Part shown: positions 1 through 9,779 of the stretch, in pieces
Numbering within the stretch: the stretch's first letter is position 1
Layout: every line of letters starts with the position of its first letter
Source: Litoreibacter janthinus
Lineage (GTDB): Bacteria > Pseudomonadota > Alphaproteobacteria > Rhodobacterales > Rhodobacteraceae
Direction: 5' to 3'
DNA length: 64,000 bases
NCBI RefSeq assembly: GCF_900111945.1
Contig: NZ_FOYO01000001.1
Span: 1,061,751-1,125,750, forward strand
Translations under genes and position numbers: made by a program
The notes under the pieces: generated by a model
What the model saw: only the letters and a program-made list of their open reading frames with translations
Told to the model about the DNA's origin: nothing
Databases searched by the model: none

Positions 1-465
1 ATCTACCTGTTCGCCGTGGCCGCCGCGACGGCGCTGGCGCTGTCCATCGGCTTTCTTGGCGCGATCACGTGGCAAACGCTCGGCTGGTTCATATCCGTCT
101 CGATGATCCTGCTGGGGATGCAGAAACTGCGCGACATCGAAAGCTTCACGACGATGTTCCTCAACTATGATCTGCTGGCGCGCAAATGGGTTCCCTACGC
201 CTATGTATACCCGTGGGTCGAAACCGGAGCGGGCGTTTTGATGACAGGCATGTTGCTGACCGGGCTTGCCGCCCCTGCCGCGCTTTTCATCGCCACTGTC
301 GGCGCATTCAGCGTGTTCAAAGCCGTCTACATCGACAAACGAGAGCTTAAATGCGCCTGCGTGGGCGGAAATTCCAATGTGCCGCTCGGCTTCGTAAGCC
401 TGTCTGAAAACCTGATGATGATGGGGATGGCGATCGTCATGTTGGGCTTGGCCATCGCCGGATAA
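1..465 (+). CDS. MauE/DoxX-like membrane protein, 5' end cut by window edge
   Basis: The frame is open from base 1, so the true start probably lies outside the window; the first in-window start codon is a GTG at 16. The visible part is almost entirely hydrophobic, with about four membrane segments, and resembles the MauE/DoxX group of small quinone- or thiol-linked membrane proteins. A Cys-Ala-Cys pair (KCACVGG) lies near the C-terminus and could be redox active. It ends 24 bases before a persulfide-dioxygenase-type gene and is probably cotranscribed with it and the rhodanese, which suggests a role in sulfur or thiol redox chemistry. The family assignment rests on hydrophobic pattern and context only. 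Confidence 0.6.
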   Translation: MYLFAVAAATALALSIGFLGAITWQTLGWFISVSMILLGMQKLRDIESFTTMFLNYDLLARKWVPYAYVYPWVETGAGVLMTGMLLTGLAAPAALFIATVGAFSVFKAVYIDKRELKCACVGGNSNVPLGFVSLSENLMMMGMAIVMLGLAIAG

Positions 466-489
466 TATGGACAAGAGGAGAAAGCACTA

Positions 490-1389
490 ATGAAACTTTC
501 ACGCACAAGCCCGTCACGCGGCCCGAATTCCGCGCAGGTCACCGGATTTTATGACGATGATACGGGAAGCATCCAATATCTCGTGGCGGACCCTAACACC
601 CGACAGGCTGCCTTGATCGACACTGTACTTAGCTTTGATCCCAAGAGTGCAGCGACCAACAGCGACAGTGTAGAGTCCATTCTAGACTTTGCGAAGGCTG
701 AGGGGCTGGACATCACGTGGATCCTCGACACGCACCCGCACGCCGATCACCTTATGGCCTCATCGTTTTTGAAAAAACGTCTGGGCAAACCGAATGCTAT
801 CGGGGCCAAGGTTCTGGACATCGCAGAGCTTTGGCGTGACTTTTACAACATGCCTGACGCATTCGATCCCGCCTCCGATTTCGATCATCTCTTCGAGGAT
901 GGTGACAGTTTTCAGATTGGGTCGCTTCCGGTTAAGGTCATGCTCTCGCCCGGTCACACTCTGGGATCGATCACTTATATTGTTGGTAACGATGCGGCCT
1001 TCGTCCACGACACCTTCATGCAGCCGGATGCGGGAACCGCGCGCGCAGATTTTCCCGGTGGCACGGCGGCTGACCTTTATGGCTCGTTGCAGGATATTCT
1101 GGCGCTGCCTGACGATACCCGACTGTTTATCGGACACGACTACGGCAGCGACTATCGCAAGACGCCTACGTGGGAATCTACCGTGGCCGAACAGCGCCGT
1201 CACAACATCCACGTTGGCGGTGGGACCAACAAGGCTGCGTATATTGACCTGCGAGAGGCACGCGACAACAGCCTCGCATTCCCCGATCGCATGCTGCACG
1301 TTTTGCAGATGAACCTGCGTGCAGGCGCGCTCCCTTCCACCGAAGACGACGACCAGCGCTACCTGAAAATTCCGCTAAACCGCTTCTAA
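490..1389 (+). CDS. MBL-fold metallohydrolase, persulfide dioxygenase (ETHE1/Blh) type
   Basis: A 299-residue metallo-beta-lactamase fold protein. The metal-binding signature THPHADH places H82, H84, D86 and H87. A later SPGHT histidine, the VHD aspartate and the FIGHDYG histidine complete the site. Spacing and motifs match the ETHE1/Blh group, non-haem iron enzymes that oxidise glutathione persulfide to sulfite. A purine-rich Shine-Dalgarno (aggagaaa) precedes the ATG. The rhodanese gene follows after 10 bases, a pairing typical of persulfide detoxification loci. Substrate is inferred from family and neighbour; a glyoxalase-II-like activity is the main alternative. Confidence 0.85.
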   Translation: MKLSRTSPSRGPNSAQVTGFYDDDTGSIQYLVADPNTRQAALIDTVLSFDPKSAATNSDSVESILDFAKAEGLDITWILDTHPHADHLMASSFLKKRLGKPNAIGAKVLDIAELWRDFYNMPDAFDPASDFDHLFEDGDSFQIGSLPVKVMLSPGHTLGSITYIVGNDAAFVHDTFMQPDAGTARADFPGGTAADLYGSLQDILALPDDTRLFIGHDYGSDYRKTPTWESTVAEQRRHNIHVGGGTNKAAYIDLREARDNSLAFPDRMLHVLQMNLRAGALPSTEDDDQRYLKIPLNRF

Positions 1390-1399
1390 GGAGACCACC

Positions 1400-1789
1400 A
1401 TGGAGACCGAAACAACCGACAACGGCACGCTTGAAACCTGGACACCACAAGAGGTCCGTGATGCGTTTCAGCGCAATGAAATTGTCCTGATTGACGTGCG
1501 CACCCCGCAAGAATACGGGTTTGAACGTATAGAGGGCGCGCTCCTCGCACCTATGCAGGCCTTTGATCCGGATCACATGCCGGGCCAGTCTGACAAGCAC
1601 ATCGTATTTCATTGCGGTTCTGGTGTCCGGTCAGAAAAGGTAGCGCGGCTGTGCCTTGAACATGGATTCGAAAGGGTCGCCCACCTTGGAGGCGGCTTTG
1701 GTGCCTGGAAGGACACTGGCATGGCCTATACCGGAACCGATGTTGGCTCGGGCGCCCCCAAAAGCATGCAAAAGACAGCCACCAGCTAA
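1400..1789 (+). CDS. rhodanese-like sulfurtransferase
   Basis: A single rhodanese domain of 129 residues. It has the LIDVRTPQEY entry motif and an active-site loop HCGSGVRS whose cysteine (about residue 73) would carry the persulfide. It starts 10 bases after the metallohydrolase, with a GGAG-type ribosome site in the gap, so the two are probably translated from one message. The likely role is to deliver or remove sulfane sulfur for the adjacent persulfide dioxygenase. There is no signal peptide, so it is cytoplasmic. Confidence 0.88.
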   Translation: METETTDNGTLETWTPQEVRDAFQRNEIVLIDVRTPQEYGFERIEGALLAPMQAFDPDHMPGQSDKHIVFHCGSGVRSEKVARLCLEHGFERVAHLGGGFGAWKDTGMAYTGTDVGSGAPKSMQKTATS

Positions 1790-2122
1790 CTTTTTCGTTC
1801 GTATGAGACAGTGGAAACGTGCTGTTTGGCCTGAATTCCTCATAATTGGTCAGGATATACGTGAGAGAAATTATTAAGCTCTGGGCGTTCGGCATCAGAG
1901 AGTTCGGCTCGGCCAATGCCTTACCGTAGTAACTGGAAAGCAGCCGTTGGCGTAACTGCAGCGAAATGGGGCTTCGTCCGCATAGCTTCCCTTCGCCCCA
2001 GATGGGTGCAGGGAAGTTGGTCCAATTAGGCCATCCCCACCCCATGCACAAACGACGATGGACCCTTCGCCGACACTGGGCTATCACGTCAGGGCTTTTG
2101 ACTGACCAGAGAGAATTGCCCC
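1790..2122. other. intergenic stretch before aroA
   Basis: No convincing gene. Around 1957-1980 it contains a degenerate copy of the dispersed non-coding repeat found many times in the island (core like GCAGCGAAYGTCSGCTTT), so the family is not limited to the island. The aroA promoter presumably lies in the last part, but no clear boxes are seen. Confidence 0.5.
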
Positions 2123-3469
2123 ATGTCCGGCCACGGTGACCCTATCCCAATGACCTCCCGCGCTGGTGGCGCTTTATCCGGCGAGGCGCATGTGCCGGGG
2201 GACAAATCCATCTCCCACCGCTCGCTTATTTTGGGCGCGATGGCTGTAGGGGAGACCAAGGTCTCCGGCCTGCTGGAAGGCCAAGACGTTCTGGACACAG
2301 GCCGCGCGATGCAGGCCTTCGGGGCGGAAGTTATCAACCACGGCGGCGGCAACTGGTCGGTGCATGGCGTGGGTGTCGGCGGCTTTGCGGAACCAAGCCA
2401 AGTCATCGACTGCGGCAACTCCGGCACCGGCGTGCGGCTGATCATGGGCGCGATGGCGACCTCGCCGATCACCGCGACCTTCACGGGCGATGCCTCCTTG
2501 AATGGCCGTCCTATGGGCCGTGTGACGGATCCGCTGGCGCTGTTCGGCACGCAAAGCTACGGGCGCAAGGGCGGGCGGTTGCCAATGACGATTGTGGGCG
2601 CCGCGAACCCCGCCCCTGTCCGCTACACCGTGCCCATGCCCTCCGCTCAGGTGAAATCCGCGGTGCTACTGGCCGGGCTGAACGCGCCGGGCGAGACCGT
2701 GGTGATCGAGAAAGAAGCCACCCGCGACCATTCGGAGCGGATGCTCGTGGGTTTCGGCGCGAACCTGAGCGTGGACGACAGCAATGAAGGTCGCGTTATC
2801 ACGCTGACAGGCCAGCCAGAATTGAAGCCGCAAACCATCACCGTGCCGCGTGACCCAAGCTCCGCCGCTTTTCCCGTTTGCGCGGGCATCGTCGCCCCGG
2901 GCTCCGACGTGTTGGTGCCTGGCATCGGGCTGAACCCGACCCGCGCGGGCCTTTTCACCACGTTGCAAGAAATGGGCGCGGACCTGACATTCGAGAACAT
3001 GCGCGAAGAGGGTGGGGAGCCTGTGGCGGACCTGCGGGCGAAGTTCTCTGACAACATGCAAGGCATCGAGGTGCCGCCAGAGCGCGCGGCCTCGATGATC
3101 GACGAATATCCGGTGCTGTCCGTTGTCGCCGCATTCGCAACCGGCAAGACCGTCATGCGCGGCGTGAAAGAGCTGCGGGTGAAGGAAAGCGACCGTATCG
3201 ACGCCATGGCGCGCGGGCTGGAGGCTTGCGGGGTGACTATTGAGGAAGACGAGGATACCTTTACCGTGCATGGTATGGGCGTCGGCGGCGTTCCGGGCGG
3301 TGGCACATGCGCCACCCATCTGGACCACCGCATCGCAATGTCTTTCATGGTGCTCGGGCTGGGCACGCAGAAGCCGGTCCATATTGACGACGGGGGGCCA
3401 ATTGCGACATCCTTCCCGATTTTTGAGGATTTGATGCGCGGTTTGGGCGCGACCATTACAAGGGATTAG
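2123..3469 (+). CDS. aroA: 3-phosphoshikimate 1-carboxyvinyltransferase (EPSP synthase)
   Basis: A 448-residue enzyme of the shikimate pathway. It transfers enolpyruvate from PEP to shikimate-3-phosphate. Hallmarks are [11 protein letters not shown] near the N-terminus (phosphate and PEP contacts), the NSGTGVRL glycine-rich segment, and RVKESDRI with the following DHRIAM in the C-terminal half. Length is normal. Like many alphaproteobacterial enzymes it is probably of the class II type, judging from overall sequence. It starts the aroA-cmk group; the next gene begins 5 bases after the stop codon. Confidence 0.97.
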   Translation: MSGHGDPIPMTSRAGGALSGEAHVPGDKSISHRSLILGAMAVGETKVSGLLEGQDVLDTGRAMQAFGAEVINHGGGNWSVHGVGVGGFAEPSQVIDCGNSGTGVRLIMGAMATSPITATFTGDASLNGRPMGRVTDPLALFGTQSYGRKGGRLPMTIVGAANPAPVRYTVPMPSAQVKSAVLLAGLNAPGETVVIEKEATRDHSERMLVGFGANLSVDDSNEGRVITLTGQPELKPQTITVPRDPSSAAFPVCAGIVAPGSDVLVPGIGLNPTRAGLFTTLQEMGADLTFENMREEGGEPVADLRAKFSDNMQGIEVPPERAASMIDEYPVLSVVAAFATGKTVMRGVKELRVKESDRIDAMARGLEACGVTIEEDEDTFTVHGMGVGGVPGGGTCATHLDHRIAMSFMVLGLGTQKPVHIDDGGPIATSFPIFEDLMRGLGATITRD

Positions 3470-3474
3470 GGTTT

Positions 3475-4056
3475 ATGCAGAAGTATTTTGCGAGTGTTGT
3501 AGTTGGCGGCGAGAGCGAATTGGACGCCAACTCCCGCATCTTCGTTGGCCATTCAGAGAGTATCACGCAGTTTCTCGCGACGCTGATGATGGCGTTTGAC
3601 CAAGAAAACACGCAACTCCTTTTGCTGCGCCGTGCTGCATTGCTGGATGATTTCGAGGAGGGCGATTTCGACGCCCCGATCAATCTTGGGCCAGTGAAGG
3701 CGATGGACATCCAGCCGGGTCGATTGATTGCTGGCGATCCCTATCCCGGTGCGTTGCCTGCTGCCCTGCCAGAAAGCGGCTGCAAAATGGCGCTGGTCGA
3801 GCTTGCCGTAAAAACTGGCGGTGGTCAGGTTGCACTGGTCGGTGTGAAAGCTGCAAACGCGATTCAAGGCCTGCGGATCATCCTCAGCGATGCGGAGCAG
3901 GGCGGCGCGACCATCACCTCGGTTGAAGGCCTGATGGATGCGGAATTGCACGCGGATGATGCCTACGACTTCGATGCCAAGCCAAGCGCGCTGGCTGCAC
4001 GGGTTGCCGGTGGCGAGCATGTCGCGATGAGCGAACCGATTGCCTTCGGTGCCTAA
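3475..4056 (+). CDS. conserved hypothetical protein between aroA and cmk
   Basis: A 193-residue soluble protein with no signal peptide, membrane segment or motif I recognise. The sequence is acidic and rich in Ala, Gly and Val, compatible with a mixed alpha/beta fold. It starts 5 bases after aroA and ends overlapping the next small membrane-protein gene, so it belongs to the aroA transcript. Codon and base composition match its neighbours, arguing against recent transfer. No function is proposed. Confidence 0.75.
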   Translation: MQKYFASVVVGGESELDANSRIFVGHSESITQFLATLMMAFDQENTQLLLLRRAALLDDFEEGDFDAPINLGPVKAMDIQPGRLIAGDPYPGALPAALPESGCKMALVELAVKTGGGQVALVGVKAANAIQGLRIILSDAEQGGATITSVEGLMDAELHADDAYDFDAKPSALAARVAGGEHVAMSEPIAFGA

Positions 4057-4543
4057 ACCCCTGCTATGGGCGTGGGCGGTCACGACCGCCGCGCTCTACG
4101 GCGTGCTGGCCTACGGGTCTTACGTCACAATGCCCTCCCTTGCGGGGGGCATGTTGGGTTTTGACATGCGCCCGCTTGGCATGAACGCTTCGGACGGTGC
4201 TACCTACATGGCGGCCATGACCGACGCGGGCCGTCTCTATTACTTGACCTGGCTGAAGCCGCTGGACACCGCATTTATCGCGGCGCTGGTTGTGCTGGGC
4301 GTTGCGCTTTCTCGGACCTTTGACGGCCGCCTGCTATGGATGTCGGTCGTGGCGGCGTTGGTTTATGGCGTGATGGATCTAGCGGAAAACCAAATGGTTG
4401 CGTCGCTGATGAAGGAGGCGCAAGGGGGCAGCGATCCCGAGTTTGCGTTGATCGCGTGGGCAACGCGCTCCAAGTTTGCTGCAATAGCCGTAATGGCACT
4501 GACCCTTCTGGCGCAGTGGCGCAGATCACCTCGCCACGGCTAA
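4049..4543 (+). CDS. small integral membrane protein
   Basis: About 164 residues from a GTG at 4049, overlapping the last codons of the upstream gene; a TTG at 4042 in the same frame is an alternative start. Four hydrophobic segments are visible (near the N-terminus, about residues 65-85, about 95-110 and near the C-terminus), so it is an inner-membrane protein. The family is not recognised. The tight overlap indicates translational coupling in the aroA-cmk transcript. Confidence 0.65.
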   Translation: MPKPLLWAWAVTTAALYGVLAYGSYVTMPSLAGGMLGFDMRPLGMNASDGATYMAAMTDAGRLYYLTWLKPLDTAFIAALVVLGVALSRTFDGRLLWMSVVAALVYGVMDLAENQMVASLMKEAQGGSDPEFALIAWATRSKFAAIAVMALTLLAQWRRSPRHG

Positions 4544-4621
4544 CGGTCCTGCCCCAACGCTTGCACCGACTTTGCACGAGGCCTACACCTGCTGACGACC
4601 CAAACTGACGAGACAGATGCC

Positions 4622-5227
4622 ATGAAATTCACAGTCGCAATCGACGGCCCTGCCGCGGCAGGCAAGGGCACGCTCTCCAAACGGGTCGCCACCGAGTTCG
4701 GGTTTGCCCATCTCGACACGGGGTTGCTTTATCGTGCCACGGGCGCGCGGGTTCTGGCAGGGGCGGAACCAGTTGAGGCTGCGAAAGGCCTGACACCGGA
4801 CGACATGGCCCGCGATGATTTGCGCACCACAGCGGTCGCGCAAGCGGCCTCGAAAGTGGCCGCAATTCCAGAGGTGCGCGCGGCGCTGGTCCAGTTCCAG
4901 CGCGACTTTGCCAGACGCGAAGGGGGCGCAGTTCTGGACGGGCGCGACATAGGCACGGTGATCTGCCCGGATGCGGACGTGAAGCTGTTCGTCACCGCCT
5001 CCGACGCCGTTCGGGCGGAGCGGCGCTATCTGGAGCTTTCAGGCAACGGCCATGAGGTCACACGCGAAGGCGTCCTGCGTGATCTGCAAGAACGCGACGC
5101 CCGCGACCGTGACCGCGAAGCAGCTCCCTTGGCGGCGGCGGCAGATGCAGTGGTGATCGACACGTCTGACATGACAATCGACGCCGCTGTGCAGGCGGCT
5201 GTCCGCTTCATCAAGGCCCGCATCTAG
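4622..5227 (+). CDS. cmk: cytidylate kinase
   Basis: A 201-residue (d)CMP kinase, which uses ATP to phosphorylate CMP and dCMP. The P-loop [13 protein letters not shown] is at the N-terminus. The family features [23 protein letters not shown] (NMP-binding) and the arginine-rich lid [14 protein letters not shown] all appear. Gene order after aroA is the classical aroA-cmk-rpsA arrangement, but here rpsA is displaced by about 5.5 kb. Normal length, clear ATG start. Confidence 0.96.
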   Translation: MKFTVAIDGPAAAGKGTLSKRVATEFGFAHLDTGLLYRATGARVLAGAEPVEAAKGLTPDDMARDDLRTTAVAQAASKVAAIPEVRAALVQFQRDFARREGGAVLDGRDIGTVICPDADVKLFVTASDAVRAERRYLELSGNGHEVTREGVLRDLQERDARDRDREAAPLAAAADAVVIDTSDMTIDAAVQAAVRFIKARI

Positions 5228-5416
5228 GCTGAAACTGCTTAAACGGTCTCCTTGGGCGCCTCGTGGCAAGAAACCGCCACACTTTCCTGCGACATTCACG
5301 GTGTTTCGCCGATAGAGGACTTCCGTACTCGTCAGGGTATACGCATCCGTGGTTAAGGGGCATCAGACAGATCAAAACCCCAGTAAACCAACGCCTTTTA
5401 GGCGAAAGGAGAAGTA

Positions 5417-7120
5417 ATGCCTTCAGCACAAGAAACCATCGCAGCAGGCCTCGAAACCATAGCCAAAACCGTCACGCAAGATCCCGGCCTTCTGGAGAAT
5501 GTTGCCCTCGCCGATATCAGCGGCGGGACCGACGGGGCGCGACTGATGAATGACGTTATTCTGCAAGCAATTGTCGACACCGGCGTGAATGCTGACGGTG
5601 CGCTGACGCCCGACGACATCCGCACCATCAGCGATTACATCCGCGAAACTCCGGCGCTTTACGCTGATTTCGTTGAAGGTCACGGCAATGACGAAGGCCA
5701 GCTTGAAACGGGATTCCACCTTGTGCAGGGCGACGGCGGCTCTTTCATGTTTCAGGGGCGGCATCTGGTGGATAACATCGCTGACGCGATTTACCACGTG
5801 GGCTTCGAATACGGCAACGGGGTCTTCCTGAACGAGGATGGCGACGCGAATGAACCCGTCGATGACATAGCGGGATGGCTCAACTTTTTCGTCAACGGCG
5901 TGAACGTCGTCTACGGCACGGATGCAGGTGAAACGCTCTATTCCGGCGATTATAGCCCGGAGTTGTCCGTCGCAGCGGACGAGGTATTTTACGCCGGCGC
6001 CGGCGATGATCTGATCTGGCCCGAAAGTGGCAATGATATTGTGTGGGCAGGGGCGGGCAATGACGTTGCTGCTGGCGGCGACGGCAATGATCTGCTGATC
6101 GGCGAGGCAGGCGATGACCGCCTTTGGGGCGACGCTGGAAATGACGAACTGCATGGCGACGCAGGCTCAGACACGCTGGGCGGAGGCCTTGGGGATGACA
6201 CGCTCCACGGGGGCGCGGATGCGGATAACCTGTGGGGCGACGAAGGCTCGGACATCATCTACGGCGACGATGGCAACGATGTGATCGACGGCGGCTCAGG
6301 CGATGACGGACTGGTCGGTGGCAATGGCAATGATGAGATTTGGGGCGGTGACGGCGCGGATGTCATGTATGGCGGTGCGGGTGCGGATACGCTGGGCGGC
6401 GGCATCGGGAATGACGAGCTTTACGGCGACGAAGGCGCGGACGAGCTGTGGGGCAATGAGGGCGATGACTTTATCCTTGGCGGCGCGGACGACGACCTTA
6501 TTGGCGGCGGCGACGGTGACGATGTGATCTCCGGCGATGATGGGCAGGACACGCTCTGGGGCGAGGCCGGTCATGACTGGATTTACGGCGGCCAAGGCGT
6601 GGACCGCATCGGTGGCGGAGACGGCAATGATCACATCGAAGGTGGCGACGGCGTGGACACGGTGTTCGGCGATGCGGGCGACGATGTGCTTTCCGGCGAT
6701 GCAGGCAATGACTTGCTTTATGGCGGCAACGATAATGACACCCTGATCGGCGGCAGTGGCGATGACCTGCTGAACGGGCAGGAGGGCAGCGACTTGATCT
6801 ATGGCGGCGCGGGCGTGGACCGGCTTGTCGGCTGGGATCTTGATGGCGCCCGCGACGTGTTCATCTTCGGCGCAGGCGACAGCGGCACCACAGCAAGCAC
6901 CATGGATCTGGTCGAAGGGTTTGTGAGTGGCGAGGATCAAATTGACCTTAGCAGCTATGGCAACCTCAGCTTTGTGGCGGTTCTCAGCGGGTCTGGTGCT
7001 GCCGAAGTAACCTTCGATGGCGATTACATCTGGGTCGACGGGAATGGCGATGGTGTGGCCGACCTTGGGGTGGAACTGCAAGGTATCGACACCGTCGCTG
7101 CAAGTGACTTCCTGCTGTAA
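5417..7120 (+). CDS. RTX-type calcium-binding repeat protein
   Basis: A 567-residue acidic protein. Roughly residues 1-190 form an N-terminal domain without a recognised family. Residues about 195-475 are tandem nonapeptide repeats of the GGxGxDxLx kind, which bind calcium in a parallel beta-roll. The C-terminal 90 residues are of the kind that carries type I secretion signals. No Sec signal is present, in agreement with export by a type I transporter (none is in this window). Strong ribosome site (AAAGGAGAA) before the ATG. It sits as an insertion between cmk and rpsA. The function of the N-terminal domain is unknown. Confidence 0.88.
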   Translation: MPSAQETIAAGLETIAKTVTQDPGLLENVALADISGGTDGARLMNDVILQAIVDTGVNADGALTPDDIRTISDYIRETPALYADFVEGHGNDEGQLETGFHLVQGDGGSFMFQGRHLVDNIADAIYHVGFEYGNGVFLNEDGDANEPVDDIAGWLNFFVNGVNVVYGTDAGETLYSGDYSPELSVAADEVFYAGAGDDLIWPESGNDIVWAGAGNDVAAGGDGNDLLIGEAGDDRLWGDAGNDELHGDAGSDTLGGGLGDDTLHGGADADNLWGDEGSDIIYGDDGNDVIDGGSGDDGLVGGNGNDEIWGGDGADVMYGGAGADTLGGGIGNDELYGDEGADELWGNEGDDFILGGADDDLIGGGDGDDVISGDDGQDTLWGEAGHDWIYGGQGVDRIGGGDGNDHIEGGDGVDTVFGDAGDDVLSGDAGNDLLYGGNDNDTLIGGSGDDLLNGQEGSDLIYGGAGVDRLVGWDLDGARDVFIFGAGDSGTTASTMDLVEGFVSGEDQIDLSSYGNLSFVAVLSGSGAAEVTFDGDYIWVDGNGDGVADLGVELQGIDTVAASDFLL

Positions 7121-7145
7121 CGGACCTGACAGGCAAGCAGTTCTG

Positions 7146-7175
7146 GCCGCGCTGGAGTGTTCCGGCGCGGCTTTT
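7146..7175 (+). terminator. Rho-independent terminator after the RTX gene
   Basis: An 11-bp GC-rich stem (7146-7156 with 7161-7171, one G-T pair) with a GTGT loop is followed by TTTT. It lies 26 bases after the RTX stop codon. Confidence 0.8.
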
Positions 7176-7471
7176 GCATGTCTCGGGATTGGTAAGATAG
7201 GCGGCCGCCCATTTCGGGCTGCGGTCGTCATGTTGCAGGCGTTACCCTGCATCCCTTCGGGGTTTAGCGTCCCCTATATTGCCGGCGGTCGCGGGAAGCC
7301 CCAATGCGGGGCCAGTGACCACAGAACGATTGCGAAGCGTTTGTGACGCCGCGCGTTTGGTTAACCGAGGACAGGATATAGGGCGCAGGCCTTAAGGTTT
7401 GGTAGCGGGTGCGTTCTGTGGAAGCTGGAGTAGAGCCTAGTTTGGCGGCTCTCCGCGTGCTAAACAGATGT
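7176..7471. other. intergenic stretch before the caspase-like gene
   Basis: About 300 bases with no supported gene. It presumably holds the promoter of the downstream caspase-like gene, but I see no strong -35/-10 pair. Confidence 0.4.
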
Positions 7472-9088
7472 ATGGGAAACACAGCGCCAAATATGGGTCC
7501 AACATATCGAGCCAGCGCCTGCCGCGAGGCGCTTCAGTTTGCGATCGTGTTGATGGCGACCCTACTGCTGGCCTTGCCGCTTCTTGCGCAGGACGGGGGA
7601 TCTGGGCGTATCGCTTTGATCATAGGGAACGGAGCGTATGAGAACGTGGCCGAGCTTCGCAACCCGCGCAACGACTCCGCCGACCTTGCGGCGTCGCTGA
7701 CGGCGGCGGGGTTCCAAGTCGACCTGCATCTGGATCAAGACCAAGGAAAGATGCTGGACACGCTCAGGGCCTTCCGGCGCAAGGCGGACAGGGCGGAGAT
7801 TGCGCTGATCTATTACGCGGGACACGGCATCGAAATTGACCGCCAGAACTACCTGCTGCCCGTTGATGCGGTTCTGGAAACCGACGCGGACGTCAACTTT
7901 GAGGCGGTTAAGCTGGAAACGATGGTCTTCGCTGCGAGCGGGGCGACACGTCTGAGCATGGTCGTTGTGGACGCTTGCCGAAACAACCCTTTTGCCAGCT
8001 CGATGAAACGCACCAACGCCAGCCGATCTATCGGGCGCGGCTTGTCGGCGATCGAGCCCACCAAAAACACCCTCGTGGCCTATGCGGCGAAAGAAGGCAC
8101 TACGGCCGCTGACGGTATTGGTCGCAACAGCCCCTACGCCACTGCCTTGATTGATGCGCTTGGGCAACGCGATCTGGAGGTTGGATTGATGATGCGGCGG
8201 GTTCGCGACAGCGTCCTCAAAGCAACGGCAGGCAAGCAAGAGCCCTTTGTCTACGGCTCGCTCTCGGCTGATCCGATATATCTGAATGACACCCGCGGGA
8301 TCGCCCCCGGCACGACCATAATCGACACCTCGGAAGGGCGCGTCGAAGACGTCCCGACGGCCAACGCCGCCGAAATCGTTTTTTGGAAATCCATCGCGGA
8401 CACCACGAAACCGTCCTTGCTTGAAGCCTATCTCGACTTATATCCCGACGGGTTTTTCGCTGAACTGGCAAACGCCAAAATTGAACTTCTGGGTGGCGCA
8501 ACGCCGCCCCCACAGAAGGTCGCAACTGCGGCGCCATTTGAAACGCTCGCGCCAGTTATCGCCGAGGATCGCGCATTGAGCCGCGACGAGTTGGTCGAGC
8601 TGCAAGAAAGGCTCTCTTCGTTAGGGCACGCGTTAGGCTCGGCTGACGGGGTCGCAGGTCGTCGCACCAAAGCCGCTATTCGGGAATATGAGCAGGCGGA
8701 AGGCCGTCCGGTTTTGGGCCTCGCTTCGCTACCTGTTCTGAAGGCGTTGCGCGATAAGGTCTCCGAGGCGGAGCTGAAGGACTGGCGCGCGCGTAAGGCG
8801 GCAAGCGTGACGAAGGCGAAGACCGCCGCGCCGAAACCAGCAAAGGCCGCAGCCCGCCCCAAACAGGTGACCCAGCCGAAGGTGGTTGCTCCGAAGGCAA
8901 CCGCACCACCGCCGCCAAAGGTCGTCGCCAAGAAGGTGACGCCGAAGCCATCCAATAAATACACTCAGTTTTGCGGGGCGAACAGGCAATGCGGGACCGC
9001 TGAATGTCGGTCAGGTGACAGCGGTCAGTTCTTCAAAAAGACGCGGAACTGCAAATTCTGCTCCCTTTATTCGCAGCGCTGCCGATAG
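7472..9088 (+). CDS. caspase-family (C14) protein with peptidoglycan-binding domain
   Basis: About 538 residues from the ATG at 7472; an in-frame GTG at 7409 and an ATG at 7493 are alternatives. A hydrophobic N-terminal segment (FAIVLMATLLLALPLLAQ) is a signal peptide or anchor, so the protein acts outside the cytoplasm. The caspase-like domain follows, with LIIGNGAY, the catalytic His in YYAGHG (about 118) and the catalytic Cys in VVDACRNNPF (about 169). A peptidoglycan-binding-like helical repeat (LVELQERLSSLG onward) comes next, then a Lys/Ala/Pro-rich linker and a cysteine-rich tail with eight cysteines. This matches periplasmic metacaspase-like proteins common in alphaproteobacteria. Its substrate is unknown. 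Confidence 0.88.
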   Translation: MGNTAPNMGPTYRASACREALQFAIVLMATLLLALPLLAQDGGSGRIALIIGNGAYENVAELRNPRNDSADLAASLTAAGFQVDLHLDQDQGKMLDTLRAFRRKADRAEIALIYYAGHGIEIDRQNYLLPVDAVLETDADVNFEAVKLETMVFAASGATRLSMVVVDACRNNPFASSMKRTNASRSIGRGLSAIEPTKNTLVAYAAKEGTTAADGIGRNSPYATALIDALGQRDLEVGLMMRRVRDSVLKATAGKQEPFVYGSLSADPIYLNDTRGIAPGTTIIDTSEGRVEDVPTANAAEIVFWKSIADTTKPSLLEAYLDLYPDGFFAELANAKIELLGGATPPPQKVATAAPFETLAPVIAEDRALSRDELVELQERLSSLGHALGSADGVAGRRTKAAIREYEQAEGRPVLGLASLPVLKALRDKVSEAELKDWRARKAASVTKAKTAAPKPAKAAARPKQVTQPKVVAPKATAPPPPKVVAKKVTPKPSNKYTQFCGANRQCGTAECRSGDSGQFFKKTRNCKFCSLYSQRCR

Positions 9089-9162
9089 ACCCGACGCAGC
9101 TGGTCGCGCGAGTCTCTCTTTGTTAAGGCACGGAACACAGAGCGCTGCCTGTCCCATAGGGT

Positions 9163-9570
9163 TTAGCGGATGACATGCACCGCGCATTTGGCATGGCGCA
9201 CCACCCGCGCCGCAGTAGAGCCCAGAAAGATATCGCTAAACCCCGGCCTGTGAGACGCCATGACAATACAGTCGACATCGTTATCGTTGGCATAGTCGAC
9301 CAGCGTGCGCCCTGCATGGCCCGATACGAGCGTCGGCACTGCGCCCGGTAAACCCTTGGCCGATTGGGTCAGAGATTTGGCAATTCCGTCATGCGTGTTC
9401 TTAAGTACGTCGTCGGGAATCTCAGCAGTAAAATACGCAGGAATGGCCTCTACGACGTGTATGACCGTAAATTTGGCGTCTTTGTCTGCCAAGGCCCGCG
9501 CGGCCAGAAACGAGGCCTGTGTATCGTGTGTTTCATCAAAAACGACTGGAACGAGGATATGCTTGTACAT
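9163..9570 (-). CDS. universal stress protein, UspA family
   Basis: A 135-residue single Usp domain. The N-terminus MYKHILVPVVFDE is the usual first beta strand, and the C-terminal GSTAARVVRHAKCAVHVIR carries the G-S/T ATP-binding end of the family motif. It is convergent with the caspase-like gene and transcribed alone. A Shine-Dalgarno-like GGAG lies upstream on the minus strand. UspA proteins are stress-induced nucleotide-binding dimers; no specific role can be read here. Confidence 0.92.
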   Translation of the reverse strand: MYKHILVPVVFDETHDTQASFLAARALADKDAKFTVIHVVEAIPAYFTAEIPDDVLKNTHDGIAKSLTQSAKGLPGAVPTLVSGHAGRTLVDYANDNDVDCIVMASHRPGFSDIFLGSTAARVVRHAKCAVHVIR

Positions 9571-9779
9571 GGTGTCATCTCCTACTTGTTTGCATTTTAG
9601 GTGAGTGGCTAAGTTTAGACTGAAAGCTGCTAAGGGTCGTTGAGTTAGGTCAAGGCGTGGTTTTTGTGTCTTTTTAAGCCTTCGAGAGGGCGCAATTCAC
9701 GCCCGAGCGCCGTCATTTCACACCGACTTCAAGCGCGTTCCGATAGATTGAATTCCGTGAAATGCAGAAGGAGGATAAT

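Noticed and set aside
6296..7252. Minus-strand open frame opposite the RTX repeats
   Set aside because: Arises from the repetitive GGxGxD codons; repetitive Ala/Val-rich translation without domains.
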